Shown here one piece after another: positions 36,067 to 45,177 of a stretch of DNA of 64,000 nt; within the stretch, counting starts at the first letter, position 1; each line of letters begins with the position of its first letter. The stretch is from Pseudomonas sp. NKUCC02_KPG (GTDB taxonomy: Bacteria; Pseudomonadota; Gammaproteobacteria; Pseudomonadales; Pseudomonadaceae). The stretch lies in contig NZ_JAHKRC010000006.1 of assembly GCF_019345465.1 (NCBI RefSeq), forward strand, positions 248,001 through 312,000, written 5' to 3'. Both the position numbers and the translations under genes were made by a program. The notes below the pieces were generated by a model that saw nothing but the letters and a program-made list of their open reading frames with translations, was not told where the DNA came from and did not search any database.

Positions 36067-37011
36067 TCAAACGTCCGGATCAACAGTTTCTGCTGGGCCA
36101 AGCAGTAACTCCGTTAACTGCTTCATGGCTGGTGTAGCCTGACCGCCCCTGCGGGTGACCAGTTCGTAGGGATCGCTGACCGACTTTATCGAGTGGGGCA
36201 AGATCCGTATTCGGTGGTGTTGCGCACATTGGTTCGCCACATCTATTGAAACCAGGGCCACAAAATCGGACTGGTTTTGCAGGAGCGACAAAGTCGCCAG
36301 GATTGAAGTGGTCTCGACCAGGTGGAGCGGGAAGCGAATGCCTGCATCGTGAAACTCACGCTCCAGTTGCACCCGCATCGGCATGTTCGCCCTGTACACA
36401 ATCCATCGGCTTGAAGCCAGCTGCTCAAGGCTAAGCGTCTGCGCTTCCTTGAGCGGATGATCGATATTGCCGATGACGGCCAGCGTCTCATCCTGAACAA
36501 GCGAACTCGAGAACAGATGCGGCGAGTTGCTCACACACGTTCTACACAGCGCCATGTCCAGTCGGCCGCTCTCGATTTGCGCCAGCAGAGATTGACTGGT
36601 GTCTTCAATGATCTCGAACGACATCTCGGGCTGGATGGCAATGAGCTGCGAAATCGCCCCCATCAACAGGGGGACAGCGCCCATGATTGCGCCTACTGCG
36701 AGTCGCCCTCCTACACCTCTCAAGATCGCATCAAGGTCGTGCCGAAGGTTTGAGATATCTGTTTGAACCACCCGAGCATATCGGATCGCACAGTAGCCAG
36801 CCGCCGTAGGCTCCAGCCCCCGGTTGGTTCGTGTGAACAGCGCCGTGCCAAAGGTCGTCTCGATCTCTTGCAGCGCTTTGCTCGCGCCCGGTTGAGTGAG
36901 GCCAACGCTATTCGCGGCCCCGAGGAGAGAGCCATGCTCGTCCAATTCGATAAGTAAGCGCAGGTGTCTGGCATGGAGTCTGGACATGATCGAGTTGAGC
37001 GACGGGGTCAT
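36067..37011 (-). CDS. LysR-family regulator
   Basis: 314 residues. Helix-turn-helix near the start: LRLLIELDEHGSLLGAANSV followed by GLTQPGASKALQEIE and LFTRTNRGLEPTAAG, then the co-inducer-binding domain. An alternative start at MSRLHARHL (36987) would give 306 residues. It is divergent from the alcohol dehydrogenase, MFS and aldehyde dehydrogenase genes, the usual arrangement for a regulator and its target, with a 153-bp gap holding its binding site. Of the GalR/GbpR-like branch of LysR proteins by look of the N-terminus, not firmly. Confidence 0.88.
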   Translation of the reverse strand: MTPSLNSIMSRLHARHLRLLIELDEHGSLLGAANSVGLTQPGASKALQEIETTFGTALFTRTNRGLEPTAAGYCAIRYARVVQTDISNLRHDLDAILRGVGGRLAVGAIMGAVPLLMGAISQLIAIQPEMSFEIIEDTSQSLLAQIESGRLDMALCRTCVSNSPHLFSSSLVQDETLAVIGNIDHPLKEAQTLSLEQLASSRWIVYRANMPMRVQLEREFHDAGIRFPLHLVETTSILATLSLLQNQSDFVALVSIDVANQCAQHHRIRILPHSIKSVSDPYELVTRRGGQATPAMKQLTELLLGPAETVDPDV

Positions 37012-37164
37012 CTGATATTACTCCAAGCTATGCCTGTATGGATTGTTCTCAATACCGAGGTCAGAAATTGATTCATATACTGGCGCGGCACCCTGTCGCG
37101 CCTGAAGCGGCAGACTGGCCTAATTCAAGCCGATAATAACAATACTGAAGGCTCAAGGAGACCC

Positions 37165-38307
37165 ATGTCCCTGATCAATTACATCACCCAAATTCAGTTC
37201 GACGCAGGAGCCATTTCGCTTTTGCCCGCCGAGTGCCAACGTGTTGGTATAACCAGGCCTTTGATCGTCACTGACCTTGGGGTCCGGGCTGCCGGCATCA
37301 TCGATGTTGCCCTCGGCACATTCACCGATGCTAGCGTCAAACTGCCAATCTATGACGGCACGCCTTCCAACCCGAACGAAAGAGCCGTTCGCGAAGCCGT
37401 GGCCATATTCAAAGAGTTCAGATGCGACGGAATCATCGCCATCGGGGGTGGTTCCGCCATCGACCTGGCCAAAGGTGTGGCCGTCTGCGCTACCCACGAA
37501 GGCTCGCTGAAGAGCTTTGCCGTCATTGAAGGTGGCCTGGCCCGTATCACTTCAGCGACCGCTCCCGTTATCGCGGTCCCGACCACTGCCGGTACTGGTA
37601 GCGAGGTTGGCCGTGGCGCCATCCTGATTCTGGATGACGGTCGCAAGGTCGGAGTGATCTCTCCCTATGTCGTACCCAAATCTGCGATCTGCGACCCGGA
37701 GTTGACTCTGGGCCTGCCACACGCACTGACCGCCGCCACCGGTATGGATGCAATTGCCCACTGCCTGGAAACCTTCATGGCCCCTGCGTTCAATCCGCCT
37801 GCTGACGGTATTGCTCTGGATGGTCTGTGGCGTGCCTGGCGCTTCATCGAAACCGCAACCCGGGATCCGAAGAACCTGGAAGGCCGTATCAACATGATGA
37901 GTGCCTCACTGCAGGGCGCCCTGGCCTTCCAGAAGGGCTTGGGTTGCGTTCACAGCCTCAGTCACTCCCTGGGCGGCATTGATCCTCGCCTGCACCACGG
38001 CACGCTCAATGCGATTTTTCTTCCCGCTGTCATCGCATTCAACCGCCAGGCCCAGACGGTTGTGGCCGAGCACAAGATGGCTCGAATCGCTCAAGCCATT
38101 GGCCTGGCTGATGAGAACGCAATCGAAGAGGCGATTCGCAACATGACCCGTGCGCTGGGGCTGCCGACCGGTCTGCGTGAGCTTGGCGTTACCGAGGACA
38201 TGTTTTCGAACATCATCCAGGGCGCCCTGGCTGACCACAGTCATCGCACAAACCCGCGTGAGGCTTCTGCTGACGATTATCGGTGGATTCTTGAAGCCTC
38301 GATGTAA
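37165..38307 (+). CDS. Iron-containing alcohol dehydrogenase
   Basis: 380 residues of the group III metal-dependent family. IIAIGGGSAIDLAKG is the NAD(P)-binding loop, VPTTAGTGSEVGRGAIL the nucleotide/substrate region, and the metal ligands are in GMDAIAHCLE and HSLSHSLGGIDPRLHHG. AAGGAG lies seven bases before the ATG. First gene of a three-gene unit with an MFS permease and an aldehyde dehydrogenase, so it probably oxidises an imported hydroxy acid or alcohol to an aldehyde or keto acid. Substrate unknown. Confidence 0.88.
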   Translation: MSLINYITQIQFDAGAISLLPAECQRVGITRPLIVTDLGVRAAGIIDVALGTFTDASVKLPIYDGTPSNPNERAVREAVAIFKEFRCDGIIAIGGGSAIDLAKGVAVCATHEGSLKSFAVIEGGLARITSATAPVIAVPTTAGTGSEVGRGAILILDDGRKVGVISPYVVPKSAICDPELTLGLPHALTAATGMDAIAHCLETFMAPAFNPPADGIALDGLWRAWRFIETATRDPKNLEGRINMMSASLQGALAFQKGLGCVHSLSHSLGGIDPRLHHGTLNAIFLPAVIAFNRQAQTVVAEHKMARIAQAIGLADENAIEEAIRNMTRALGLPTGLRELGVTEDMFSNIIQGALADHSHRTNPREASADDYRWILEASM

Positions 38308-38351
38308 CCAACGACCTGCTTTCAAATAAACAATAAGAAAAGTGAACGCCC

Positions 38352-39689
38352 ATGAATAATAAATATGCGCAAGCAGAGCTTGGCCGCAAGCCTGACACGG
38401 TCGTTAGCTCCACCCCTTACAAGAAGTACCAGGTCATCACCGTGAGCCTGCTCCTGGTGATTGGCATCATCAACTACGTCGACCGCAGTGCGTTGTCGAT
38501 TGCCAACACTTCGATCCAGCGGGACATGGGGATCACGCCTACACAGATGGGTATCCTGTTGTCGGCGTTTTCTCTGGCCTACGCGCTCGCCCAGTTGCCT
38601 TTGGGAGTGATCATCGACCGCCTTGGTAGCAAGATTTCCCTGGGCGCGGCGCTCCTTGGGTGGTCGGTGGCCCAGACCGCATCTGGTCTGATCAACAGTT
38701 TTTCGTCTTTTATCGGACTGAGGATTTTGCTGGGTATTGGTGAGGCACCGATGTTTCCTTCGGCGGCCAAAGCACTGTCTGAGTGGTTCGAAGCCGAGAA
38801 GCGTGGCACACCTACGGGCATCGTGCTGTCGTCGACGTGTATCGGTCCGTGCATCGCGCCGCCACTGTTGACGCTGCTGATGGTCACCTGGGGTTGGCGA
38901 GGCATGTTTATCGTCACAGGTGTGTTCGGGATTGTGTTGGCCGCCTGCTGGTTCGCTTTCTACAAAAGCAAGGAACGCTACCTGGCTGAGCTGCCTGCCG
39001 AGGAGCGGGAGCGCCTGCTGGCCTTACAACCACAGTCAGCGCCTACGGTCAGGCCAACCATCAAGGAACAACTTCGCGCCTGGACCGAGCTTTTCCGTCA
39101 CAAGACCACCTGGGGGGCAGTGCTGGGTTTCATGGGCGTGATTTACATGCTGTGGCTGCATCTGACCTGGCTGCCTGGCTACTTCGAACGTGAGCATGGC
39201 CTCACTCTTTATCAGACAGCATGGGTCGTTTCTCTGGCTTACGTGTTCGGTGCTCTGGGCACCATTGTGGCGGGCCGTATCTGCGACCGCCTGGTGAAGA
39301 ACGGCGCCACGATTCTGGGTAGTCGCAAGATCGTCGTGGTGTGCGCGCTGCTCTCGGCAGCAGCCTTCACGGTGCCGCTTTCGTTTGGCAGCGGAATTGT
39401 CTTGAGTGTGATCTTGCTTTGCTTCGCGCTCTTTAGCGTGAACATGGCCAGTTCTACTGCCTGGATGATCGTCAATACCGTGGTGGACAGCCGGCGTGTT
39501 GCCTCCTTTGGCTCCATCCAGAACTTCGGCGGGTACCTGGCTGGCTCGGTCGCTCCAATTGTCACAGGGTTCAGCATCCAGCAGACGGGCTCATTTGCTT
39601 CTGCATTTCTGATCAGTGCCGTCGTGGCATCTGTGGCAGCAATGGCCTACGCACTGCTGTTGAAGCAGCCCATTTCTACGGACAAATAA
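38352..39689 (+). CDS. MFS transporter, anion:cation symporter family
   Basis: 445 residues, about 12 transmembrane helices. The N-terminal INYVDRSALSIAN and the loop PLGVIIDRLGSK are typical of the ACS family (glucarate, galactonate, hexuronate and phthalate carriers). The central cytoplasmic loop is long and charged. Lies 44 bp after the dehydrogenase gene and 21 bp before the aldehyde dehydrogenase gene, so it most likely imports their substrate. Inner membrane. Confidence 0.88.
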   Translation: MNNKYAQAELGRKPDTVVSSTPYKKYQVITVSLLLVIGIINYVDRSALSIANTSIQRDMGITPTQMGILLSAFSLAYALAQLPLGVIIDRLGSKISLGAALLGWSVAQTASGLINSFSSFIGLRILLGIGEAPMFPSAAKALSEWFEAEKRGTPTGIVLSSTCIGPCIAPPLLTLLMVTWGWRGMFIVTGVFGIVLAACWFAFYKSKERYLAELPAEERERLLALQPQSAPTVRPTIKEQLRAWTELFRHKTTWGAVLGFMGVIYMLWLHLTWLPGYFEREHGLTLYQTAWVVSLAYVFGALGTIVAGRICDRLVKNGATILGSRKIVVVCALLSAAAFTVPLSFGSGIVLSVILLCFALFSVNMASSTAWMIVNTVVDSRRVASFGSIQNFGGYLAGSVAPIVTGFSIQQTGSFASAFLISAVVASVAAMAYALLLKQPISTDK

Positions 39690-39710
39690 TCAGATTAGTG
39701 GAGTACATGT

Positions 39711-41300
39711 ATGCAACTCACTGGCGAACAATTAATTGGCTACCAGATGATTCGTGGCAAAGGGCGTGAGCTTCTGGCCATTAATCCTTGTGACCAACAG
39801 GCCATCCGCACTCCGGTCTTCACTTGCGCAACCACGGCGCTTGTCGATCAGGCCTGCGAACTTGCAGAGCAAGCGTTCGATCCATTGCGCGCTACCGATC
39901 CCGAGACCCGCGCTCAGTTTCTTGAAGCGATCGCTGACGGGATCATTGAACTGGGTTCAATCCTCATTGAACGAGCGCACCTCGAGACAGGCCTGCCAGT
40001 TGCGCGTCTGGAGGGTGAGCGTGGCCGCACGGCAGGTCAACTGCGGCTGTTCGCCACGGTGCTCCGTCAAGGCCGGTGGCAAACCGCTACGTTCGATTCG
40101 CCGCTGCCTGAACGCAAGCCCTTGCCACGCCCTGACTTGCGCATGTGCAGAATCCCGCTGGGCCCGGTTGCTGTCTTTGGTGCCAGCAATTTTCCTCTGG
40201 CGTTCTCCGTGGCGGGTGGAGATACCGCTTCTGCACTGGCTGCCGGCTGCCCCGTGGTGGTGAAAGCCCACCGTGCTCACCTCGGCACCTCGGAATTGGT
40301 AGGTCGGGTGATTCAGGAGGCATCGAGACGACTTGAACTGCCGGAAGGGACATTCTCCCTGTTGGTAGGTGACGGCAGTGATGTCGGCCAGCAACTGGTC
40401 TCGCACCCGGCGATCAAGGCGGTCGGTTTCACCGGCTCTCGAGCTGGCGGCCTGGCATTAATGCGCGCTGCTGCAGCAAGGCCTGAGCCGATCCCGGTCT
40501 ACGCGGAAATGAGCAGCATCAACCCGGTCTTCCTGCTGCCAGGCGCATTGGCCAAACGCGCTGATTCCATGGCTACTGCCTTCGTGGACGCCTTGGTCAT
40601 GGGGGCAGGCCAGTTTTGCACAAACCCCGGTGTGGTCCTGGCCGTGGAAGGTCCCGACATGGACGCTTTCCTGGCCCGGGCCGGGGCGTACCTTTCTGAG
40701 AAAGCGGCTCAGACCATGCTCACTCCCGGCATTCACTCTGCCTATGAACAGGGGGTCAACAGGGTTTCGGGCGAAGCAGGTGTAGAAGCGGTTGCTTCGG
40801 GACAAGCTCATTCAGGAATGACTCAGGCGCAAGGGCATCTTTACCAGACCACGTTTACGAAGATATCAGCCAATGCTGGCCTGTTGGAGGAGGTGTTCGG
40901 CCCGACCGCTATTGTCATTCGCTGCCAAAACGTCGAAGAGATGCTGGCTTTTGCACAATCCATTGAGGGGCAACTGACAGCGACGCTTCATTTGGAAGAC
41001 GAAGACCTGTCGATTGCTCAGGGACTGGTCAAGGCACTGGAGAAAAAAGCAGGGCGCATTCTCATCAATGGCTTCCCGACTGGCGTAGAGGTTTGCGATT
41101 CCATGGTGCATGGCGGAACCTTCCCGGCCACCTCGGACAGCCGCACGACGTCGGTAGGATCGACGGCAATTGAGCGTTTCCTGCGCCCGGTGTGCTATCA
41201 GAACTTCCCGGACGTCTTGCTCCCTGAAGCGCTCAAGCAACAAAACCCGCTGAATGTCTGGCGCCAGGTGGACGGAAAACCTGCTGCTCCCCGTAGCTAG
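39711..41300 (+). CDS. NADP+-dependent aldehyde dehydrogenase, alpha-ketoglutarate semialdehyde type
   Basis: 529 residues. GAGQFCTNPGV holds the catalytic Cys, VYAEMSSINPVF the Glu, VAVFGASNFPLAFSVAGGDT the Rossmann entry and VGFTGSRAGG the NADP loop. Length and sequence style match the type III alpha-ketoglutaric semialdehyde dehydrogenases that complete oxidation of glucarate, galactarate or hydroxyproline. That fits well with the two aldarate dehydratase genes downstream. Last gene of the unit with the iron dehydrogenase. Subtype from pattern only. Confidence 0.87.
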   Translation: MQLTGEQLIGYQMIRGKGRELLAINPCDQQAIRTPVFTCATTALVDQACELAEQAFDPLRATDPETRAQFLEAIADGIIELGSILIERAHLETGLPVARLEGERGRTAGQLRLFATVLRQGRWQTATFDSPLPERKPLPRPDLRMCRIPLGPVAVFGASNFPLAFSVAGGDTASALAAGCPVVVKAHRAHLGTSELVGRVIQEASRRLELPEGTFSLLVGDGSDVGQQLVSHPAIKAVGFTGSRAGGLALMRAAAARPEPIPVYAEMSSINPVFLLPGALAKRADSMATAFVDALVMGAGQFCTNPGVVLAVEGPDMDAFLARAGAYLSEKAAQTMLTPGIHSAYEQGVNRVSGEAGVEAVASGQAHSGMTQAQGHLYQTTFTKISANAGLLEEVFGPTAIVIRCQNVEEMLAFAQSIEGQLTATLHLEDEDLSIAQGLVKALEKKAGRILINGFPTGVEVCDSMVHGGTFPATSDSRTTSVGSTAIERFLRPVCYQNFPDVLLPEALKQQNPLNVWRQVDGKPAAPRS

Positions 41301-41407
41301 CAGGTAGCTGCACCGGAGCCAGGGCGACAGCCTTGACTCCGGTAAACAGAGCGTCCAGAAGCAGCAACAACCCGATACAAAACCTGATCTCTCAGCACCT
41401 CTACGAC

Positions 41408-41429
41408 TGCCCGCTGAACACAGCGGGCA
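41408..41429. terminator. Hairpin between convergent genes
   Basis: TGCCCGCT at 41408-41415 pairs with AGCGGGCA at 41422-41429 around a 6-nt loop, between the convergent aldehyde dehydrogenase and glucarate dehydratase genes. No T-run, so termination is plausible but not certain. Confidence 0.45.
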
Positions 41430-41447
41430 ACCCACCACGCAAAGTAC

Positions 41448-42722
41448 TCAGAACCGAGGTTTTAGCGCTTGCCAGTCAGGCTTGTACCGCTGCATTTGTT
41501 TCACATCATCGCGCTGTCGAATGCCGCAAGTGAGGTACAGATCATTCAACTTTGCCAATTGCTCATAATCCAGCTCAAGCCCCAGTCCCGGCGCGCGAGT
41601 GATTCTCACGCAACCATCAACGATGGGTATCTTTCCGCCTTTGACCACCTCTTCATCAGGCTCTTGCCACGGATAGTGAGTGTCGCAGGCATAGTCCAGG
41701 TTGGGCACTGACGCGGCAACATGGGCCATGGCCATCAGGCTGATACCCAGGTGTGAGTTGGAATGCATGGATACGCCAACACCAAATGTCTGGCACATCT
41801 TGGCCAGGTGCTGAGTATCCCGCAGGCCGCCCCAGTAATGATGATCGGCCAAAACAATTTGCACGCTGTCGAGGGCAACGCTGCGCCGGAACTCGTCAAA
41901 GTCGGTGACGACCATGTTCGTTGCCAACGGCAAACCAGTGAGTCTGTGCAGCTCGGACATACCCTCCAGACCAGGGGTTGGATCTTCGTAATATTGCAGG
42001 TCGTCACCCAACAACTGCGCCATCCGGATTGAGGTTTCCAGAGACCAGTTACCATTGGGGTCAATGCGTAACGGGTAGCCCGGGAAGGCTTTCTTCAGGG
42101 CTTTGATGCATGACACTTCGTGCTCAGGGGGTAGAGTCCCGGCCTTGAGCTTGATGCTCTTGAAGCCGTAAGCCTCAATCATTCTTCGTGCCTGGGCGAC
42201 GATCTGTTCCTCGTTCAGCGCCTCGCCCCAAGCGTCAGGTTGGTAAGGCGAATCCACATGCTGCGCGTACTTGAAAAACAGGTAGGCGCTGAACGGGATT
42301 TCATCGCGCACTGCGCCACCCAGCAAATCCACCAGGGGTACATTCAAGGAGCGCGCTTGCAGGTCCAGAAACGCGACTTCGAACGCCGAGTAAGCATTGC
42401 TGACGGCCTTGCTCGCGTGAGAGCCGGGCGCCAGCTCCGCGCCAGCAATACTCTGCGGTGCGTGGGCTGCCACGGTAGCCCGGACGATTGCCCGCAACTG
42501 ATTCAGGTTGAACGGGTCAAGGCCTATCAATTGCGCCTGCAACTGCTGCTGGATCGCCAGCGCAGGGGCGTCGCCATAGCTTTCACCGAGGCCGATATAG
42601 CCATTGTCGCTCTCTATTTCGATGATGGAGCGCAGGGCATAGGGTTCGTGAATACCGCTGGCATTGAGCAACGGTGGATCACGGAAGGCGATGGGGGTGA
42701 CGGTCACTCGTGTGATTTTCAA
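41448..42722 (-). CDS. Glucarate dehydratase family enzyme
   Basis: 424 residues, enolase superfamily. The metal ligands and bases of the GlucD group are in place: K191-L-K193 in SIKLKAG, D221 in RIDPNGNW, E246 in YYEDPTPG, N269 in ATNMVVTD, D293 in LADHH and H320 in SMHSNSHLG. It dehydrates D-glucarate or L-idarate to 5-keto-4-deoxyglucarate. The start overlaps the stop of the MFS gene at 42719 by four bases. GudX-like homologues with weak activity exist, but the full catalytic set argues for an active enzyme. Confidence 0.85.
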   Translation of the reverse strand: MKITRVTVTPIAFRDPPLLNASGIHEPYALRSIIEIESDNGYIGLGESYGDAPALAIQQQLQAQLIGLDPFNLNQLRAIVRATVAAHAPQSIAGAELAPGSHASKAVSNAYSAFEVAFLDLQARSLNVPLVDLLGGAVRDEIPFSAYLFFKYAQHVDSPYQPDAWGEALNEEQIVAQARRMIEAYGFKSIKLKAGTLPPEHEVSCIKALKKAFPGYPLRIDPNGNWSLETSIRMAQLLGDDLQYYEDPTPGLEGMSELHRLTGLPLATNMVVTDFDEFRRSVALDSVQIVLADHHYWGGLRDTQHLAKMCQTFGVGVSMHSNSHLGISLMAMAHVAASVPNLDYACDTHYPWQEPDEEVVKGGKIPIVDGCVRITRAPGLGLELDYEQLAKLNDLYLTCGIRQRDDVKQMQRYKPDWQALKPRF

Positions 42723-44089
42723 GAAGCGGCTCCCGCAGGGTCGATTTTCAAGGTGTTGTGAGTAGCAGTGGATTGAGCTTGGCCAGCCGGCGTCGTGCGA
42801 ACAAAAAATATCACCACCGCCGCCAGGAGCGATGTGGCTGCAAGCCCGTACAGACCACCTTCGATAGAGCCCGTGGTTTGCTCCAGAAAGCCGAACGCGG
42901 TAGGAGCAACGAACCCGCCAAGATTACCGATGGAGTTGATCAACGCGATGACAGCCGCCGCAATACGTGCGTCCAGATAGCCCTGAGGAATCGGCCAGAA
43001 CAGCGCTGAAGCTGCCTTGAAACCAATCGCGGCGAAACAGATGGAGATAAAGGCGAACACAGGGCCGCCAGTAGTCGACATGAACATACCGAGCGAGGCA
43101 ATCACCAGCGTCAGCGCGACCCAAGCCTGCTGGTGTTTCCATTTGCTGGCCATTCCGGCAAAGCCATACATGGCAACAATGGAAATCAACCACGGAATCG
43201 AGTTGAACAGCCCAACCTGGAAATCATCAAAACTGCCCATCTTTTTGATCATGCTGGGCAGCCAGAATGTCGCGCCATAAATGGTCAGGGCAATGGAGAA
43301 GTAGATAAAGCAAAACAAGGCGATCTGCTTGTCGGCCAGCAGCCTTAACATCGAAGGCTTGACCGTCAGCACCGCCTCACGGGCTTGTTGCTCCAGAGCA
43401 ATCGCGTTGATCAATGCGCCCTTCTCTTCTTCGCTCAACCATTTCGCATCACGAGGATGGGATTGCAGCCAGAACCAGACGAACGCGCAGAGAACAATCG
43501 AGGCAAAACCTTCTATCAGGAACATCCATTGCCAGCCGTGCAGGCTAAAACCACTTACGTGTAACAGGGCACCGGACACCGGGCCGGAGATCACCGAGGC
43601 AATCGCCGAGCCGCTGAGGAAGATCGCCATCGCCTTACCCCGCTCAGTCGACGGCAACCACTGAGTGAAGTAGTAGATGATCCCCGGGAAGAAGCCCGCC
43701 TCTGCCGCGCCCAGAATAAAGCGCAGCACATAGAAACTGGTTTCACCGCGCACAAAAGCCATCGCCATTGCCGCCGCGCCCCACGTGAACATGATGCGGG
43801 TCAACCAGGCTCTTGCACCGTAGCGCTGCAGCAGCATATTGGACGGCACTTCGAAGATCGCGTAACCAATGAAGAACAACCCGGCTCCCAGACCATAAGC
43901 GGCGGCGCCAATGCCCAGATCGGTTTCCAAATGACTGCGAACAAAGCCAATATTGACCCGATCGATGTAGTTGACGATGAACATCACCACAAACAAGGGC
44001 AGAACATGACGCTTTACCTTGGACGCGGCCCGGGCAAGTACCGTGGCGTCAGGCATCGGGTGAAGGGTATTCAAAGGGGCAACTCCCAA
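42719..44089 (-). CDS. MFS transporter, probable glucarate importer
   Basis: 456 residues, 12 helices, ACS family: FIVNYIDRVNIGFVRSHLET and LGAAEAGFFPGIIYYFTQWL are typical. Translationally coupled to the glucarate dehydratase gene, so likely brings in its substrate. Divergent from a LysR gene 93 bp away that probably controls the pair. Confidence 0.87.
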   Translation of the reverse strand: MGVAPLNTLHPMPDATVLARAASKVKRHVLPLFVVMFIVNYIDRVNIGFVRSHLETDLGIGAAAYGLGAGLFFIGYAIFEVPSNMLLQRYGARAWLTRIMFTWGAAAMAMAFVRGETSFYVLRFILGAAEAGFFPGIIYYFTQWLPSTERGKAMAIFLSGSAIASVISGPVSGALLHVSGFSLHGWQWMFLIEGFASIVLCAFVWFWLQSHPRDAKWLSEEEKGALINAIALEQQAREAVLTVKPSMLRLLADKQIALFCFIYFSIALTIYGATFWLPSMIKKMGSFDDFQVGLFNSIPWLISIVAMYGFAGMASKWKHQQAWVALTLVIASLGMFMSTTGGPVFAFISICFAAIGFKAASALFWPIPQGYLDARIAAAVIALINSIGNLGGFVAPTAFGFLEQTTGSIEGGLYGLAATSLLAAVVIFFVRTTPAGQAQSTATHNTLKIDPAGAAS

Positions 44090-44139
44090 TCATTGTTTTT
44101 TTAGGGACAGCCCGATGATGGACGCGCACATTGTTCCCG

Positions 44140-44178
44140 TCTAATCTAACTTGGCATTCGATTGATACCAGGATTAGA
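44140..44178. promoter_or_regulatory. Inverted repeat, candidate LysR binding site
   Basis: TCTAATC at 44140-44146 and GATTAGA at 44172-44178 are exact reverse complements in the divergent gap just upstream of the LysR ATG. Size and place fit a site that covers both promoters; the spacing is larger than the T-N11-A core, so the assignment is tentative. Confidence 0.4.
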
Positions 44179-44181
44179 TCA

Positions 44182-45084
44182 ATGTTCGAACTGACCCAGC
44201 TGCGCTGCTTCACCACGGTGGCCACAGAACTCAACTTTCGGCGCGCTGCTGAACGGTTGAACATGACCCAGCCGCCCCTCAGTCGGCAGATTCAATTGCT
44301 GGAGCACCACCTGGGCGTGGAACTGTTTACCCGCACCACCCGCAGCGTGGCCCTGACCGCAGCGGGCCGGGCTTTTTTCATCGAAGCACAAAACCTGCTG
44401 GAGCGTGCCCAGCAAGCGGCGACCAACGCCCGACGCTTCGCAGAGGGTGATATCGGTTCGGTCAACATCAGTTTTGTAGGCAGCGCGGTGTATGAGTTTT
44501 TGCCAAAGGTCATTGCCGAAGCCAGGCTCAAGCAACCCCAGGTCAAAATTGACCTCTCAGAGATGAACACCTACCAACAGCATGAAGCGTTGCGCGCACG
44601 CCGAGTCGATCTGGGCATCGCCCGGGCACCGCTGCTGGAGCCCGGTTACGCCACCGAGTGCCTTGTTCGCGAACCCTTTGTGCTGGCGCTGCCCCGGCAT
44701 CACCCGTTAGCCCAGGCCAGCGATATCTCAGTCAAAGACTTGGATGCCCAGCCCTTCCTGATGTATTCCCACGCAGCGTATCCACCGTTCAACGAACTGC
44801 TGACCGGCATGCTGCGATCAGCTCGCGTGGCACCGGAGTACGTGCAATGGCTCGGTTCATCGCTCACCATTCTGGCGCTGGTCAATGCCGGGATGGGCTT
44901 GGCCCTGGTGCCGCGCTGTGCAAGCAGTGTGGTGTTCAAGAACGTGATTTTTCGCGATATCGATCTGGGCGAAGGGGTGCAAAGTGAATTGCACCTGATT
45001 TGGCGAGAAAATAACGACAACCCCGCGTTTGCCATGTTGCTCGAAGCCATACGCCGGGCAGTGCGCGAAGGTTGGGGTGAGTAG
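44182..45084 (+). CDS. LysR-family regulator next to glucarate genes
   Basis: 300 residues from the ATG at 44182 (MFELTQLRCF). Helix-turn-helix at 18-40: ELNFRRAAERLNMTQPPLSR, then QIQLLEHHLGVELFTRTTRS. The ligand domain includes PFVLALPRHHPLA. Divergent from the MFS and glucarate dehydratase operon, hence its probable regulator. Confidence 0.88.
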   Translation: MFELTQLRCFTTVATELNFRRAAERLNMTQPPLSRQIQLLEHHLGVELFTRTTRSVALTAAGRAFFIEAQNLLERAQQAATNARRFAEGDIGSVNISFVGSAVYEFLPKVIAEARLKQPQVKIDLSEMNTYQQHEALRARRVDLGIARAPLLEPGYATECLVREPFVLALPRHHPLAQASDISVKDLDAQPFLMYSHAAYPPFNELLTGMLRSARVAPEYVQWLGSSLTILALVNAGMGLALVPRCASSVVFKNVIFRDIDLGEGVQSELHLIWRENNDNPAFAMLLEAIRRAVREGWGE

Positions 45085-45106
45085 CGCCTTTGGGCGCGAG
45101 GTAAAT

Positions 45107-45138
45107 CGCCAGTGCTGCGGTTGATCGCAGCACTGGCG
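45107..45138. terminator. Perfect 13-bp hairpin between convergent genes
   Basis: CGCCAGTGCTGCG at 45107-45119 pairs with CGCAGCACTGGCG at 45126-45138, loop of six. Placed between the LysR stop and the convergent dehydratase stop, where a bidirectional terminator is expected, although U-tracts are poor. Confidence 0.6.
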
Positions 45139-45177
45139 CTTACGTTAAGTGGCAAACGCCACCCGGGTTTGCGTCAA